The position numbers and the translations under genes are program-made. From Couchioplanes caeruleus (lineage in GTDB: Bacteria > Actinomycetota > Actinomycetes > Mycobacteriales > Micromonosporaceae), in the NCBI RefSeq assembly GCF_003751945.1, contig NZ_RJKL01000001.1:7086501-7150500 (forward strand): a stretch of DNA of 64,000 bases, in the 5' to 3' direction. A model generated the notes under the pieces. The model saw nothing but the letters and a program-made list of their open reading frames with translations, did no database searches and was not told where the DNA came from. Each line of letters begins with the position of its first letter. The first letter of the stretch is position 1. This document shows positions 1 to 10,900 of this stretch, one piece after another.

Positions 1-286
1 CTCCTCGTCGGCGCCGTCCGGAAGGTCAACGCGATGGAAAATGCGGCCGTGTTGGCTGGCCGGGGCCCTGGCTGCGCCGACTGTCTGATCAGCATGCGGT
101 GACATGGGCAGGGCGATCGTCGCCACGACCTGGGTCTTCCTGCGCCTCGGCGGCGTAGCGCCGCCACCGCAACGAAGTTGCACCCGAGGCCCACCATCAG
201 CGCTCCAGTGGTCACCGATGGTTACTGAGCCGACTGCCTCGGCGCGTATTTGACCTGTCCCTGAGCGGAAGGCCCATCCGATACTC

Positions 287-3200
287 ATGTCGCCTGTTCT
301 AGGTTGTCGGCATCGGATTGCGGCCTTGCTGGTTGGGGTAATCACATCGGCGCTGTTGGCGTCACCCGCTCAGCGAGAAGGCGTCGTGCTGGGCGCGAAT
401 GCGGCTGGCGCTATCGCGGACAGCTTCATCGTCGCGCTCAAGACTCCACTTCAGTCCTCTGATGATGTTGCCGCCGTCGCCCAGCGGCTGGTGGGCGACG
501 ACGTGGTGAACGTCTTTGGTGAAGGTTTCTCCGGCTTCACGGTCCGATTGAGTGAGCGCAGAGCGCGGATCTTGGCCGCTCACCCGTTGGTGCAGCACGT
601 CGAGCAAAACCGGGTGGTGCAGCAGGCGACGGTACAGCGCAATGCGACGTGGGGGCTGGATCGTGTCGACGAGCGGTCCTTGCCTCGGTCGGGGACGTAT
701 ACGGCTGCCAGTGATGCGCGTGCCGTTCATGCCTATGTCATTGACTCCGGTATCCGGATCGGCCACAGCCAGTTCGGCGGCCGCGCGAGCTATGGCGTGG
801 ATTTCGTTGACGGCGGTGCCGCCGCCGACTGCAGCGGCCATGGCACTCACGTCGCGGGCACCATCGGCGGCGCCCATTCCGGCCTCGCGAAACGCGTTCG
901 ATTGGTGGCCGTGCGCGTGTTGGACTGTCGTGGTGCCGGCACGCTTGCCGAAGTCGTCGCGGGCATCAACTGGGTGACGACGCATGCCGTCCGCCCGGCG
1001 GTGGCGAACATGAGCCTGGGCATGCCCAATAGTGCGTCGGTGGAACGTGCCGTCCAGAAATCCATCAATGCCGGCATTGTCTACGTGGTCGCCGCGGGCA
1101 ACGAAGGCACCAACGCCTGCCATGGCAGCCCCTCCGGCTTGGCAGCCGCTATCACCGTCGGCGCGACCGATTCAACGGACCGCCGCCCGGCGTGGTCGAA
1201 CTATGGCCGTTGTGTGGACCTGTTCGCCCCGGGTGTCAACATCACTTCGGCCAGCTCGCGCAGCAACTCCGCCACGGCCACCAAGAGCGGCACCTCCATG
1301 GCAGCACCGCACGTAGCGGGCGCCGTCGCCATGATCCAAGCAGCACACCCCGGCTGGTCACCCAGCCAGATACGTGCCCGACTGATCAGCGATGCCACCA
1401 CCGGCGCAGTCAAGAGCAAGGGCACCGGCTCACCCAATCGCCTGCTATATGTACCGCGACCGCCCGCCACCGCCATCCGCACCACGGCGCTGCCGGGCGG
1501 CGCCGTCGCCCGCGGCTACTCCACCCGCGTGGCCCTCACCCGTGCCTTGACCGGCAGATGGAGCGTGGCCTCCGGGAACCTTCCCCGCGGGCTGAGCTTG
1601 TCGGCCTCCGGCTGGATCTCAGGGACGCCCGGCCGCGCGGGTAAGAGCCGCGTTACCCTGCGCTTCACCGACTTCGTGCCCCGCTCTATCACCCGCAGCA
1701 TGGCGCTCACGATCAAGGCGAATGCACCTGTTATCAAGACAGCCGCCCTGCCCGCAGCCACGCTCGGCGCGGACTACCAAGGTCAGCTACGCACCGTCGA
1801 CAGCCGGCCGGGTACATGGCGCCTCGTCAAGGGTGTCGTCCCGCGAGGGCTGACTCTGACCACCAAGGGCACTTTCGCTGGTATACCGAACGCCGCAGGG
1901 TCCTTCACCTTCACGGTGCGCTTTGCCGACCGGTACGGCCAGCACGCCACCCGTGCGTACAAGGTGGTCAGCCGGGTCAACCCGCCGGTCATCGTGACGG
2001 CTGAGCTCCCAGCCGGCGAATACGAAAAGCGCTACTCCGTCCGGCTGCAAACGCGCGACCGGCGCACCGGCACATGGGCACTCGCCGTCGGCGAGCTACC
2101 CGCCGGCTTGACGCTGTCCACCGACGGCCTCATCACCGGTACGCCCACCACACGCGGCGCCTTCCCCATCACTCTCCGATTCGTCGACCCCGCCGGGCAG
2201 ACGGCCACCCGCATGTACAGCCTGCTCATCGACCTGAACCCGCCCATCATCGCCACCACAGAACTGCCCGGCGCGACCTCCGGCTCGCCCTACACCGCCC
2301 AACTACGCACCCAGGACCAGCGACCCGGAACCTGGTCGATCACCGACGGCACCCTGCCTGTCGGCCTGACCATGACACCCGCAGGACTGCTCGCCGGAAC
2401 ACCCGCCACCGCCGGTTCCACCCCATTGACCCTGCTCTTCACCGACTCGCTACAGCGCACGGCATCCCAAAGCTACGCGCTCACCGTCGCACCAGGCCCC
2501 GCGGTCATCAGCACTGACGTCGTGCCTGCTGGAGCCGTCGGGGAGGCCTACCACGCACAACTGAGCCTGATCGCCGCGCGACCAGGCATGTGGAGCATCG
2601 GACAAGGAACCCTGCCGCCGGGACTGACGCTGTCACCGACCGGCGCGATCGCCGGCACACCGACCGGTGCCGCGTCGATCACCGTGGCCGTCAGGTTCAC
2701 CGACTCCAACGGCTTCATCGCCGAACGGCTGCTAACCGTGACGGTCAACCCGCCGCCGTCCACCCTCGTCACCCAGACATGGAACACGCCCTTCGGAGAC
2801 CCTGCGCTGTCGGCAGACGGCCGCTATGTAGCGTTCCGCGGCATCAGCGGCAGTCAGCGGTCAGGGGTGATTCGCCACGATCTCGCCACCCAAACCAGAG
2901 TCTCCGGATACGCACAATCGTCGGTCGTGCCCGCCATCTCGGCAGACGGCAAGTACATCGTGGCCAACGCCAGCTCCATCTGGTCGCGACCGGCCACCTT
3001 CGACGCCTTCTACCAGCATGAACCCATCACCACCGGCTGGTCTCACCGCGCCGCCAGCCTCCAATACAACTCGCTCTCCAACGACGTCGGCGGCGGCATC
3101 GACTCCCCGGCTGTCTCGGCGAACGGCCGCTACGTCGCGTTCGCCTCCACCTCAACCGACGTCGTCCGCACCGGCGGCCAGCAAACCACCGGCAGCCCCA

Positions 3201-3856
3201 ACATCTACCTGCGCGACATGGACAACTTCACAACACGCCTCGTCAGCACCGCCGCGGACGGTTCCTTCACCGGCAGCGGCCGCCAGCCGAGCATCTCCGC
3301 CGATGGCCGCTACGTAGCCTTCACCTCGGACTCCGCGAACCTGGTCGCCGACGACACCAACCACAGCAGCGACATCTTCGTCCGAGACATGACCACCGGT
3401 GCCATCAGCCTCATCAGCCGAACCAGCAGCGGCGCCCAGCGAACCACCGGCTCCACGTCACCCGCGATCTCCGCGGACGGCCGCTACGTGGCGTACGTCT
3501 CCAACGGAGTACACATCCACGACCTGACAACCGGCACCACGACCACCGTTATTGCAGGAGGAACCACCGTCCGGTTGTCCCTGTCCACCGACGGCCGCTA
3601 CCTGGCCTTCGACACCGACCGTCCCGGACCCGGCGACACCAACGGCCTGCCTGACGTATTCCGCTGGGACCAGGCAACCAACACCAGCGTGCGGATCAGC
3701 ACCCCGCGATACGACCTGACCAGCCCCGACATGGGCGGAACCAGTCCATCTCTCAGCGGTGACGGCAGGCGCATCGCCTTTGTCACCAGCACCCGCCTCC
3801 ACGTAGCGGATACCGATGGAACCGACGACGTCTACGTCCAGAACATCCCGGCATAA
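287..3856 (+). CDS. Secreted S8 (subtilisin-like) serine protease with Ig-like and WD40-like repeats
   Basis: Predicted exported protease of 1189 residues. A signal peptide (about residues 1-30) is followed by an inhibitor-I9-type propeptide (about 45-110) and a subtilase domain. The triad is visible as Asp153 (VIDSG), His185 (GHGTHVAG) and Ser337 (GTSMAAPHVAG). After the protease come five Ig-like putative-Ig (He_PIG) repeats at about 400-820, each with the pattern LPxGLxLxxxGxxxGTP. A beta-propeller (about 830-1185) follows, with at least six SADGRYVAF-type blades. Subtilases normally end near residue 400, so two thirds of the protein is adhesive or binding repeats. The ATG start has a GGAAGG-like site upstream. 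Family and export are firm; the substrate is unknown. Confidence 0.92.
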   Translation: MSPVLGCRHRIAALLVGVITSALLASPAQREGVVLGANAAGAIADSFIVALKTPLQSSDDVAAVAQRLVGDDVVNVFGEGFSGFTVRLSERRARILAAHPLVQHVEQNRVVQQATVQRNATWGLDRVDERSLPRSGTYTAASDARAVHAYVIDSGIRIGHSQFGGRASYGVDFVDGGAAADCSGHGTHVAGTIGGAHSGLAKRVRLVAVRVLDCRGAGTLAEVVAGINWVTTHAVRPAVANMSLGMPNSASVERAVQKSINAGIVYVVAAGNEGTNACHGSPSGLAAAITVGATDSTDRRPAWSNYGRCVDLFAPGVNITSASSRSNSATATKSGTSMAAPHVAGAVAMIQAAHPGWSPSQIRARLISDATTGAVKSKGTGSPNRLLYVPRPPATAIRTTALPGGAVARGYSTRVALTRALTGRWSVASGNLPRGLSLSASGWISGTPGRAGKSRVTLRFTDFVPRSITRSMALTIKANAPVIKTAALPAATLGADYQGQLRTVDSRPGTWRLVKGVVPRGLTLTTKGTFAGIPNAAGSFTFTVRFADRYGQHATRAYKVVSRVNPPVIVTAELPAGEYEKRYSVRLQTRDRRTGTWALAVGELPAGLTLSTDGLITGTPTTRGAFPITLRFVDPAGQTATRMYSLLIDLNPPIIATTELPGATSGSPYTAQLRTQDQRPGTWSITDGTLPVGLTMTPAGLLAGTPATAGSTPLTLLFTDSLQRTASQSYALTVAPGPAVISTDVVPAGAVGEAYHAQLSLIAARPGMWSIGQGTLPPGLTLSPTGAIAGTPTGAASITVAVRFTDSNGFIAERLLTVTVNPPPSTLVTQTWNTPFGDPALSADGRYVAFRGISGSQRSGVIRHDLATQTRVSGYAQSSVVPAISADGKYIVANASSIWSRPATFDAFYQHEPITTGWSHRAASLQYNSLSNDVGGGIDSPAVSANGRYVAFASTSTDVVRTGGQQTTGSPNIYLRDMDNFTTRLVSTAADGSFTGSGRQPSISADGRYVAFTSDSANLVADDTNHSSDIFVRDMTTGAISLISRTSSGAQRTTGSTSPAISADGRYVAYVSNGVHIHDLTTGTTTTVIAGGTTVRLSLSTDGRYLAFDTDRPGPGDTNGLPDVFRWDQATNTSVRISTPRYDLTSPDMGGTSPSLSGDGRRIAFVTSTRLHVADTDGTDDVYVQNIPA

Positions 3857-3884
3857 ATCCTCGTCCACAATCCGGCGGTAACTT

Positions 3885-3920
3885 CGTTCGCCGCGTTCGC
3901 CGCGTTCGCCGCGTTCGCCG
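3885..3920. repeat. Four perfect tandem copies of a 9-bp unit (CGTTCGCCG)
   Basis: Four exact head-to-tail copies of CGTTCGCCG. They lie just downstream of the protease stop and inside a transposase relic read on the minus strand, where they encode a repeated Gly-Glu-Arg triplet. This looks like local slippage in dead DNA. Confidence 0.9.
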
Positions 3921-4060
3921 CCGTCGGCCCAGACCTTGCTGACGGACGGATGCTCGTCGGCCACCACGTCCAACAGCTGCCAGCCACCCGCGGTGTCGGA
4001 CACCGACGCGGCCGTGCCGACGACTGCCAGCAGCAATCTCAGAGTGACGCAGGTATGGGA
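3916..4060 (-). pseudogene. IS5-family transposase relic (internal fragment)
   Basis: The minus strand reads LLLAVVGTAASVSDTAGG and then a KVWADGG-like block. This closely matches the internal region of the intact IS5-type transposase at 32.3-33.2 kb (LLLAVVVTAASVSDTAAG, KVWVDGG). No start, N-terminal domain or C-terminal catalytic Glu block is present in frame. The fragment ends in the 9-bp tandem repeat. Confidence 0.75.
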
Positions 4061-4944
4061 CGTGTCAGCCTCAGCACTGTGACGGCGCCACGCTGAGTAG
4101 GCGGCCGGCGGAACCGGCCGCACACGTCCGCGAACGCGAACGGATCCCGACGCAGCCGCCGCGTCGAATACGCGTCGGCGGGTGACGTCCCTCTGGATCA
4201 GCACCGCTTCCTGCCCAGGTCAGGCAGGTTGTGCGGTTGCGGAGGGCGCCGGTCTTGAAAACCGGTAGGGAGGAAGGGTGTCCCTGCCGAGTGCCGACTC
4301 AACGACGATGCTAGGCGTGGGCGGGTTGGCGTATAGCCACGGCTCGTGCGGCGGGTTCGGGGATCGGTGCCTGGCCACGCGTTGCGGGAGCTGATCGAGC
4401 CGTTGCTGCCACCGTGGCCGGACAAGGCACCGGGGCCGCGGCCGGACCCGGAACCAATTGTGCCTGCAGGGCATCCTGTTTGTGCTGCATCGGGATCAGC
4501 GACTCCTCTGACCCAAAGCGCTACCACTTGGCCGACCGCGACGCCGCGACTCTCGGGTTTGTTGAAAGCAGGCGGGTCGTAAGGCAGCGGATGCGCGCTT
4601 CGTTGAGTTTGCCAAGGGCTTGAACGAAGCGCCGCAGCCCTCCGTAAGTCAAAGAGAGCCACGCGGCCCCGCCAGTGGCAGCAGGTCACCGGCGCTGTGA
4701 ACGCAATCCGCTCAAGGGTGAGTTCCCTGGCCAGCTAGTTGATGCGATGACCTCGGCCACTAAGGTTTTTCCTTCCCGTCTTTAAGTACCGTTCCTGCTG
4801 CCTCAGAAGACGCCTCGTGTCACGAGGGGACACAAATCGCCCACCTGCAGGGCTTCGGACGTTTGTCAAGAGCGTTCTTCGGGTGGGGTCCCTGTGGCTT
4901 AGGTTCTCTCGGTCTTCGCTGTGAGTCCTGGGGAGGGACGGATC
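4061..4944. other. Intergenic stretch with a second transposase relic
   Basis: No intact gene is supported here. At about 4378-4500 (+) a short run reads ELIEPLLPPW and then, after a frame change, LQGILFVLH. These two blocks are typical of the N-terminus of IS5-type (DUF4096) transposases. A 15-bp inverted repeat, CCTCGTG-T-CACGAGG, lies at 4813-4827, about 120 bp upstream of the RHS gene, and could be a regulator site. The rest shows nothing recognisable. Confidence 0.5.
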
Positions 4945-7900
4945 TTGTCTGTGTTCCGAAAGCGCGCGAATGCCGCGACGGCGCTGTGGCGTGATACGCC
5001 GGCGCCGTGGTCGAGGCGGTTGGCGTTGGCCTTACCGGTGACGCTGATCGCGTCGGTGGCCGCCGCGCCGACTCCGCAGGCCTTCGCCGCGGCGAAGGCG
5101 GCGCCAGCCGTGCAGTGCCCGCCCTCGCGCCCCGACGAATCCGCCGCGCTGATCACCGCGCGGATGTGCAACGGCCGAGTACAGATCGAAGGCGCGACCT
5201 CCGAGACGGTGGAGGCATTCGCCCTACCGTCCGGCCAGGTGGAGCAAATCGTCAGCGCCGCGCCAGTCCGCGTCAAGCAGCCGGACGGCAAATGGGCGCC
5301 CGTGGACCTGACGCTCGCCAAGAACGCCGACGGCACAGTCTCGCCCAAGGCGCAGACCTCAAAGCTGGTGCTGTCGGGTGCCGAGAGCAAAGAAGGGTCG
5401 CATCCGCTCGCGGAGGTTGGCACCGGCGCTCGCCGTGTCGCGATGTCGTGGTCGGGCAAGCTGCCCGATCCCACGCTCGACGGAGACCGCGCCACCTACC
5501 CCGAGGCGCTGCCCGGAGTGGACCTGGTCGTCCAGGCCACCCGCACCGGCGCGGAAACGTTCTTCGTGGTCAAGTCTCGGGCCGCCGCCGCGCGGGTGGC
5601 GAAGCTGACGCTGCCGGTGACCGGTGCCGCCGTGTCGTCGTACCGTCAGGACGCCGCCGGTAATATGGTCCTGCTGGACAAGGCCGACAAGCCGCTGGCC
5701 ACCGTCCCGGCGCCGGAGATGTGGGACGCCCGCACGGAGCCCACCACCGGCAAGCCGGCCAAGATTCGCAAGATCGCCACGAAGTTGGCCAAGCGTGCGG
5801 CCAAGGCGGCCAAGCCGAAGAAGGCCGAGGACGGCGCCGGCGCGCAGATCACCCTCACCCCGGATCAGGGCTTCCTGAACGACCCGGCCACGCAGTATCC
5901 GGTGACGATCGATCCGATCCTCGACCCGGTGTCCACCACCTTCGACACCTACGTCAAGCAGAACGACACCGTCGACCGTGGTGGCGCGAACGACCTGCAG
6001 TTCGGCAACCTGAGCGGCAACGTGACCCGATCGTTCGTGCACTGGGACACCACCCTGCTACGCGGCAAGCTCATCACCCAGGCGCGCGCCTACTTCTGGA
6101 ATTGGTGGTCGCCCTCGTGCACCCCGGCCAGCTGGGAGATCTGGTCCACCGACCCGGCCGACTCGGACACCCGCTGGACCAACCAGCCAGCGTGGAAGAC
6201 CAAGGAAGCCACCTCCACGCTCACCAAGGGCTTCAACACCACCTGCAACGACGCCTGGGTCGACATCGACGCCAAGACGTTCTTCCAGCGCGCCGCCGAC
6301 GCGGGCGGGTCCCGCGGGTACATGGGCATCCGCGCCACCAGCGAAACCGACGGCAACGCGTTCAAGCAGTTCCGCTCGCGGAACGCCGCCGACAACAGCC
6401 AGGTTCCGTACGCCGTCGTGTCGTACAACACGATTGCGACCGTCGGCACCCGTTCGACCACCCCGGCCTCGGCGTGTGCCACCGGCACCGGACGGCCCTA
6501 CATCAACTCGCTGACCCCGACGTTGAAGGCCGTCGTCTCGGATGCCGAGACCAGCCCGGTGAAGGCCAACTTCGAGTGGTACGCCGCCGGCGGCGCCAAG
6601 ATCGGCGGCGCCACCACCGCCACGGCCGCCTCCGGTTCCACCCTATCGGCGGCCGTCCCTGCGGGCGCATTCACGAACAATTCTTCGTACTCGTGGCGGG
6701 TGCAGGGCAGCGACGGCATCGGCAACAGTGCCTGGTCGACGTCCTGCGAATTCACCATCGACACCACCGTCCCGACCGCGACACCGACCGTGTCTTCCTC
6801 GACCTACCCGGCAGGTGGCTCCGGCGGCGGGCCTGGCACGGCAGGCACGTTCAGTTTCGGGGCTAACGGGACGACCGACGCTTCAGCGTTCCTGTACGGC
6901 CTGGACACCAACCCGCCGACCACCGCGGTCAACGCGACCACGCTAGGAGGCAGTGCCAGCGTCTCCATCACCCCTTCCACCGCTGGCGCGCACACCCTCT
7001 ACGTGCGCTCGCGGGACCGCGCCGGGAACCTTTCCCCGGTCAAGTCCCATGCCTTCACGGTCAGCAACGTCATCGGCACCACGGCATCGCCCAAGACCGG
7101 CGACCTGTCTGCCGGCAAGGTGGTGCTCTCCAGCACCGGTGCATCGACCTCCACCGGGGCGACGTACCAGTGGCGACGTGCAGAAACCGACACCTGGACC
7201 AACATCCCGACCGCAGATGTCACTAAGACCGTCGGCGGCGCGGTCACCTGGCCTCTGGCCACTACCGGCAGCGGTAAGTTCCCCGATCTGAACTGGAACG
7301 TGGAGAACACCGTCAACACCGCCGAACCCGGGCCGGCTGCTCTGGACGGACCAATTCAGGTTCGGGCCTCCTTCGCCGGCGGATCCACGGGCAGTACCGC
7401 GCCCGTACGCTTTGCCCTGGACCGCGACCGGGCCGACGCTCCGAGCGCCGATATGGGTCCTGGATCGGTAAATTTGCTGACCGGCAACCTTCAGGTCGAG
7501 GCCGTTGATGCGCAGGCGGCGGGCGGGCTCAGTGTGGGTCGGACCTTCAACAGCCGCCAGCCTGGCGGTGTTGACCCGCTCTTCGGTCCGGGATGGGTGT
7601 CGAGCGCGACGGTCTCAACCGCTGACACGTACCGAAATCTCGTCGTCACGGGCGGCCTGGCGCAGGTCGGAACACCCGACGGTGACAGCATCGACTTTAC
7701 CAAGAAGGCGACCACCTCCACCGGGGCGACGTTCGACCCTGTTGTCGGTGAAGAAGCCCTGCGGCTGGAATACCTCAGCAGCAGTGACACCTACAAGCTG
7801 ACCGCTTCCACCGGCGATATCACGACGTTCAGTCGCCGCACGACCGATCCTGCCGGCCTTTACACCCCCTCCTCGGCGGTTGCAGTCGGCACCGGCGACA

Positions 7901-10900
7901 CCACTGCCGTGTCGTGGGAAAAGGCCAGCGTGGACGGTACCGACGTGGTGCGTCCGACCAGGGTCGTCGCTCCGGCTCCGACCGGAGTCAACTGCAAAGA
8001 CAACCCTCTCACCACCCGCGGCTGCAAGGTGCTGACGTATGCCTATAGCACCGCGACAACCGCCACGGCATCTGCCCACGGCGACTACCTGGGTCGGATC
8101 AAGCAGATGTCATTCACCGCGTATAGCCCGGCGACGGGCGCCATGAACAGCGTGGTGCTGGCCCGCTACAGCTACGACAACACCGGTCGGCTGCGAGAGG
8201 CGTGGGATCCCCGCCTCGATTACAACGACCTTGACGGCCTAAGTCACCAGGCGACGGGATACGCGTACGACGCCGACGGGATTCTGTCCACGATCACACC
8301 ACCTGGCCAGCAGCCCTGGCAGCTGTCGTACACCACTGTGCCGGGCGACGCAGGCAAGGGCAGGTTGAACAGCGTCAGCAGGTCGGCGCTGGCCGCAGGT
8401 ACAGCAGTAACCAGTGTCGTCTATGGCGTCCCAGTGACGGGAGTAAACGCGCCGGCGGACTTGTCGGTGGCGCAGACGGAACGATGGGGTCAGACGATCG
8501 CTCCGGTGGACGCGACCGCCGTCTTCCCGCCAACACATGTGCCCGACGGCAACCAGTCCACCGGCCAATTGCCGTCGTCCTGGCGGCAGGCCTCGGTCAC
8601 CTACCTGGACGGCAATGCCAGGGAGGTCAACACCCTCCAACCCGGTCCGCACATCACCAGCACGTGGTACGACATCTACGGCAATGTGATCCAGGAACTG
8701 ACTGCCCGTAACCGCCAGCGCGCTCTGGACGCATCCCCGTCCGACAACGCTGCCGCGGAAGCCGCGCTCGCCACGGCGTTCTCCAGCACCACCAGGTACA
8801 GCAACGACGGGCAGCGGATCACAGACACTATCGGCCCGGAGCACGACGTCGTGCTCTCCAACTGGACAACCGTCCGAGGTCGATCACACACCGCTTTCAA
8901 ATACGACGAAGGCGCGCCGAATTCCGGTGAGCGCTACGACCTCGTCACCACGGAGACCGCGTCGGTTCAATACTGGGCCAGCCCGGGAACCATCGCCGAC
9001 GCCGACCCCAGAACTACGACGTATCAATACGACTGGAACCTACGCCGCGTCACGGCACAGACGGTGGACCCCCAAGGTCTGGCACTGACCACGCGCACGT
9101 CCTACGACGACGCAAGCGGCCTAGTCACGGCCACCACCACCCCAGCCGGCGACGGTACGACCGCAGCCACCCGCACGACGGTTCACTACCGCGCCGGCAC
9201 CGGATCCGGATTTAGCCAATGTGATAACCGTCCGGAATGGTCGGGTCTGCCGTGCCGCACGGGCCCGGGGGCTCAGCCGGGAACCGATCCAGAACTACCC
9301 ACCACAACGACCACGTACACAATGTACGAACAACCCGCCGTGATTTCCGAGAACAACAGTTCGACGACGCTGCGCACGACCCGTATCGAGTACGACGAGG
9401 CTGGACGGCCTACGGAGGTCAAGATCACGGCTCAAAGCTCGCTCGGTACGCCGGTCGAGACCCGGCGCAGCGTCTACGCGCCAGCAACCGGAGATCAAAT
9501 CCGGACCGAAATGCTCGACCCCTCCGGCAGGGTGACGGCGAAGCTCGTGCGCACCTTTGACGAGGTCGGTCGGCAGACGTCGTACACCGACGCAGACGGC
9601 GCAACCTCCACCGTCACCTATGACATTGCATCCCGGCCCCACACGCTCAACGACGGCAAGGCCGTTAGGACGATGGGCTACGACGACAGCGCCCAGGGCA
9701 GCGGCATGCCGACTCAGCTTTCGGATAGCCAGGCTGGAACGTTCAGCGGCAGCTACAACGCTGACGGCGAGCTGGTCAGCGAAACCCGTCCGGATGGATT
9801 GACCATCAACAACCATTACAACGAAGAGGGTCGCCGAACGGGCGTCGAATATATGCGTGGAGCCACATCCATGTATTACGACTGGGTCGGCGTGCAGGCC
9901 CATGGCCAATGGAAGTGGACTTCTAGCACATTCTCGACCAGCGGCTTGGACTACGACGCCGCAGGACGTCTTGTCCACTCCAGCAACAGGGCGGGCTCGC
10001 CTGAATGCACCACCCGCAACTACGGCTTCGACCGGGCAAGCAACCGCGAGACCCTCAAGACGTATGGGGCGGCCCTGGACGGGGAGTGTCAGACAAATGA
10101 TCCTGCGTCCAGCCGCACCTGGGCCCATGACACCGCAGATCGCTCGTCCAACTCCGGATACGCGTACGACAATCTCGGCCGCACGCTCACCCTTCCTGAC
10201 GACGACACTGCCGCCGGCGACGGCGCGGGCGATGTCCAGATGGACTACTACGCCAATGACATGACGCGTGCAATCACCACCGGATCCGTTAGCACAACCT
10301 ATACCTTGGATGTGAACGCCAAGCGGTTCCGGAATTACACGACACAGGTGGGCACCGTCTCCAGCGCCAAGACCAATCACTACAGCGACGACACGGACAA
10401 CCCAACGTGGATCGCCGAGAACGGTTCGTACACCCGCATGGTGACGGGCCTGGGAGGCGTCGCGGCCGTGTACGACGGGGCGACTGGCAAGATGCACTGG
10501 AAGATCGCGAATCTGCACGGCGACTTTGTCGCCACGATCGTCGGCGGCGACACCGGCATCACGGCCAGCCACCTCGCTGACGAGTACGGCCGCGAGAGCA
10601 ACGCCGGCGCCGGCGCCGGACGGTACGGCTGGCTCGGAACGTTCCAGCGGTCCGCCGACAACCCTGCAGGCCTGATCACCATGGGAGTGCGGACCTACAA
10701 CCCCGTCACCGGAAGATTCCTATCTACGGATCCGATTTACGGAGGAAACGCCAACTCCTACGACTACTGCGCCGGCGACCCGATCAACTGCACGGACACG
10801 AGCGGCGCCGTCTCCTGCAAGAAGACGTACTCTAAGACGACCCGAAGCTGGCTCTTCAGGATCCCCATCAAGTGGGAATGGAAGATCACATGCAATTTCA

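Noticed and set aside
3885..3920. A CRISPR-like array
   Set aside because: Units are 9 bp with no spacers. No CRISPR repeats or cas genes were seen anywhere in the window.
9295..10572. A 425-codon minus-strand frame opposite the RHS gene
   Set aside because: Shadow frame; the plus strand shows continuous RHS/YD repeats through the same stretch.
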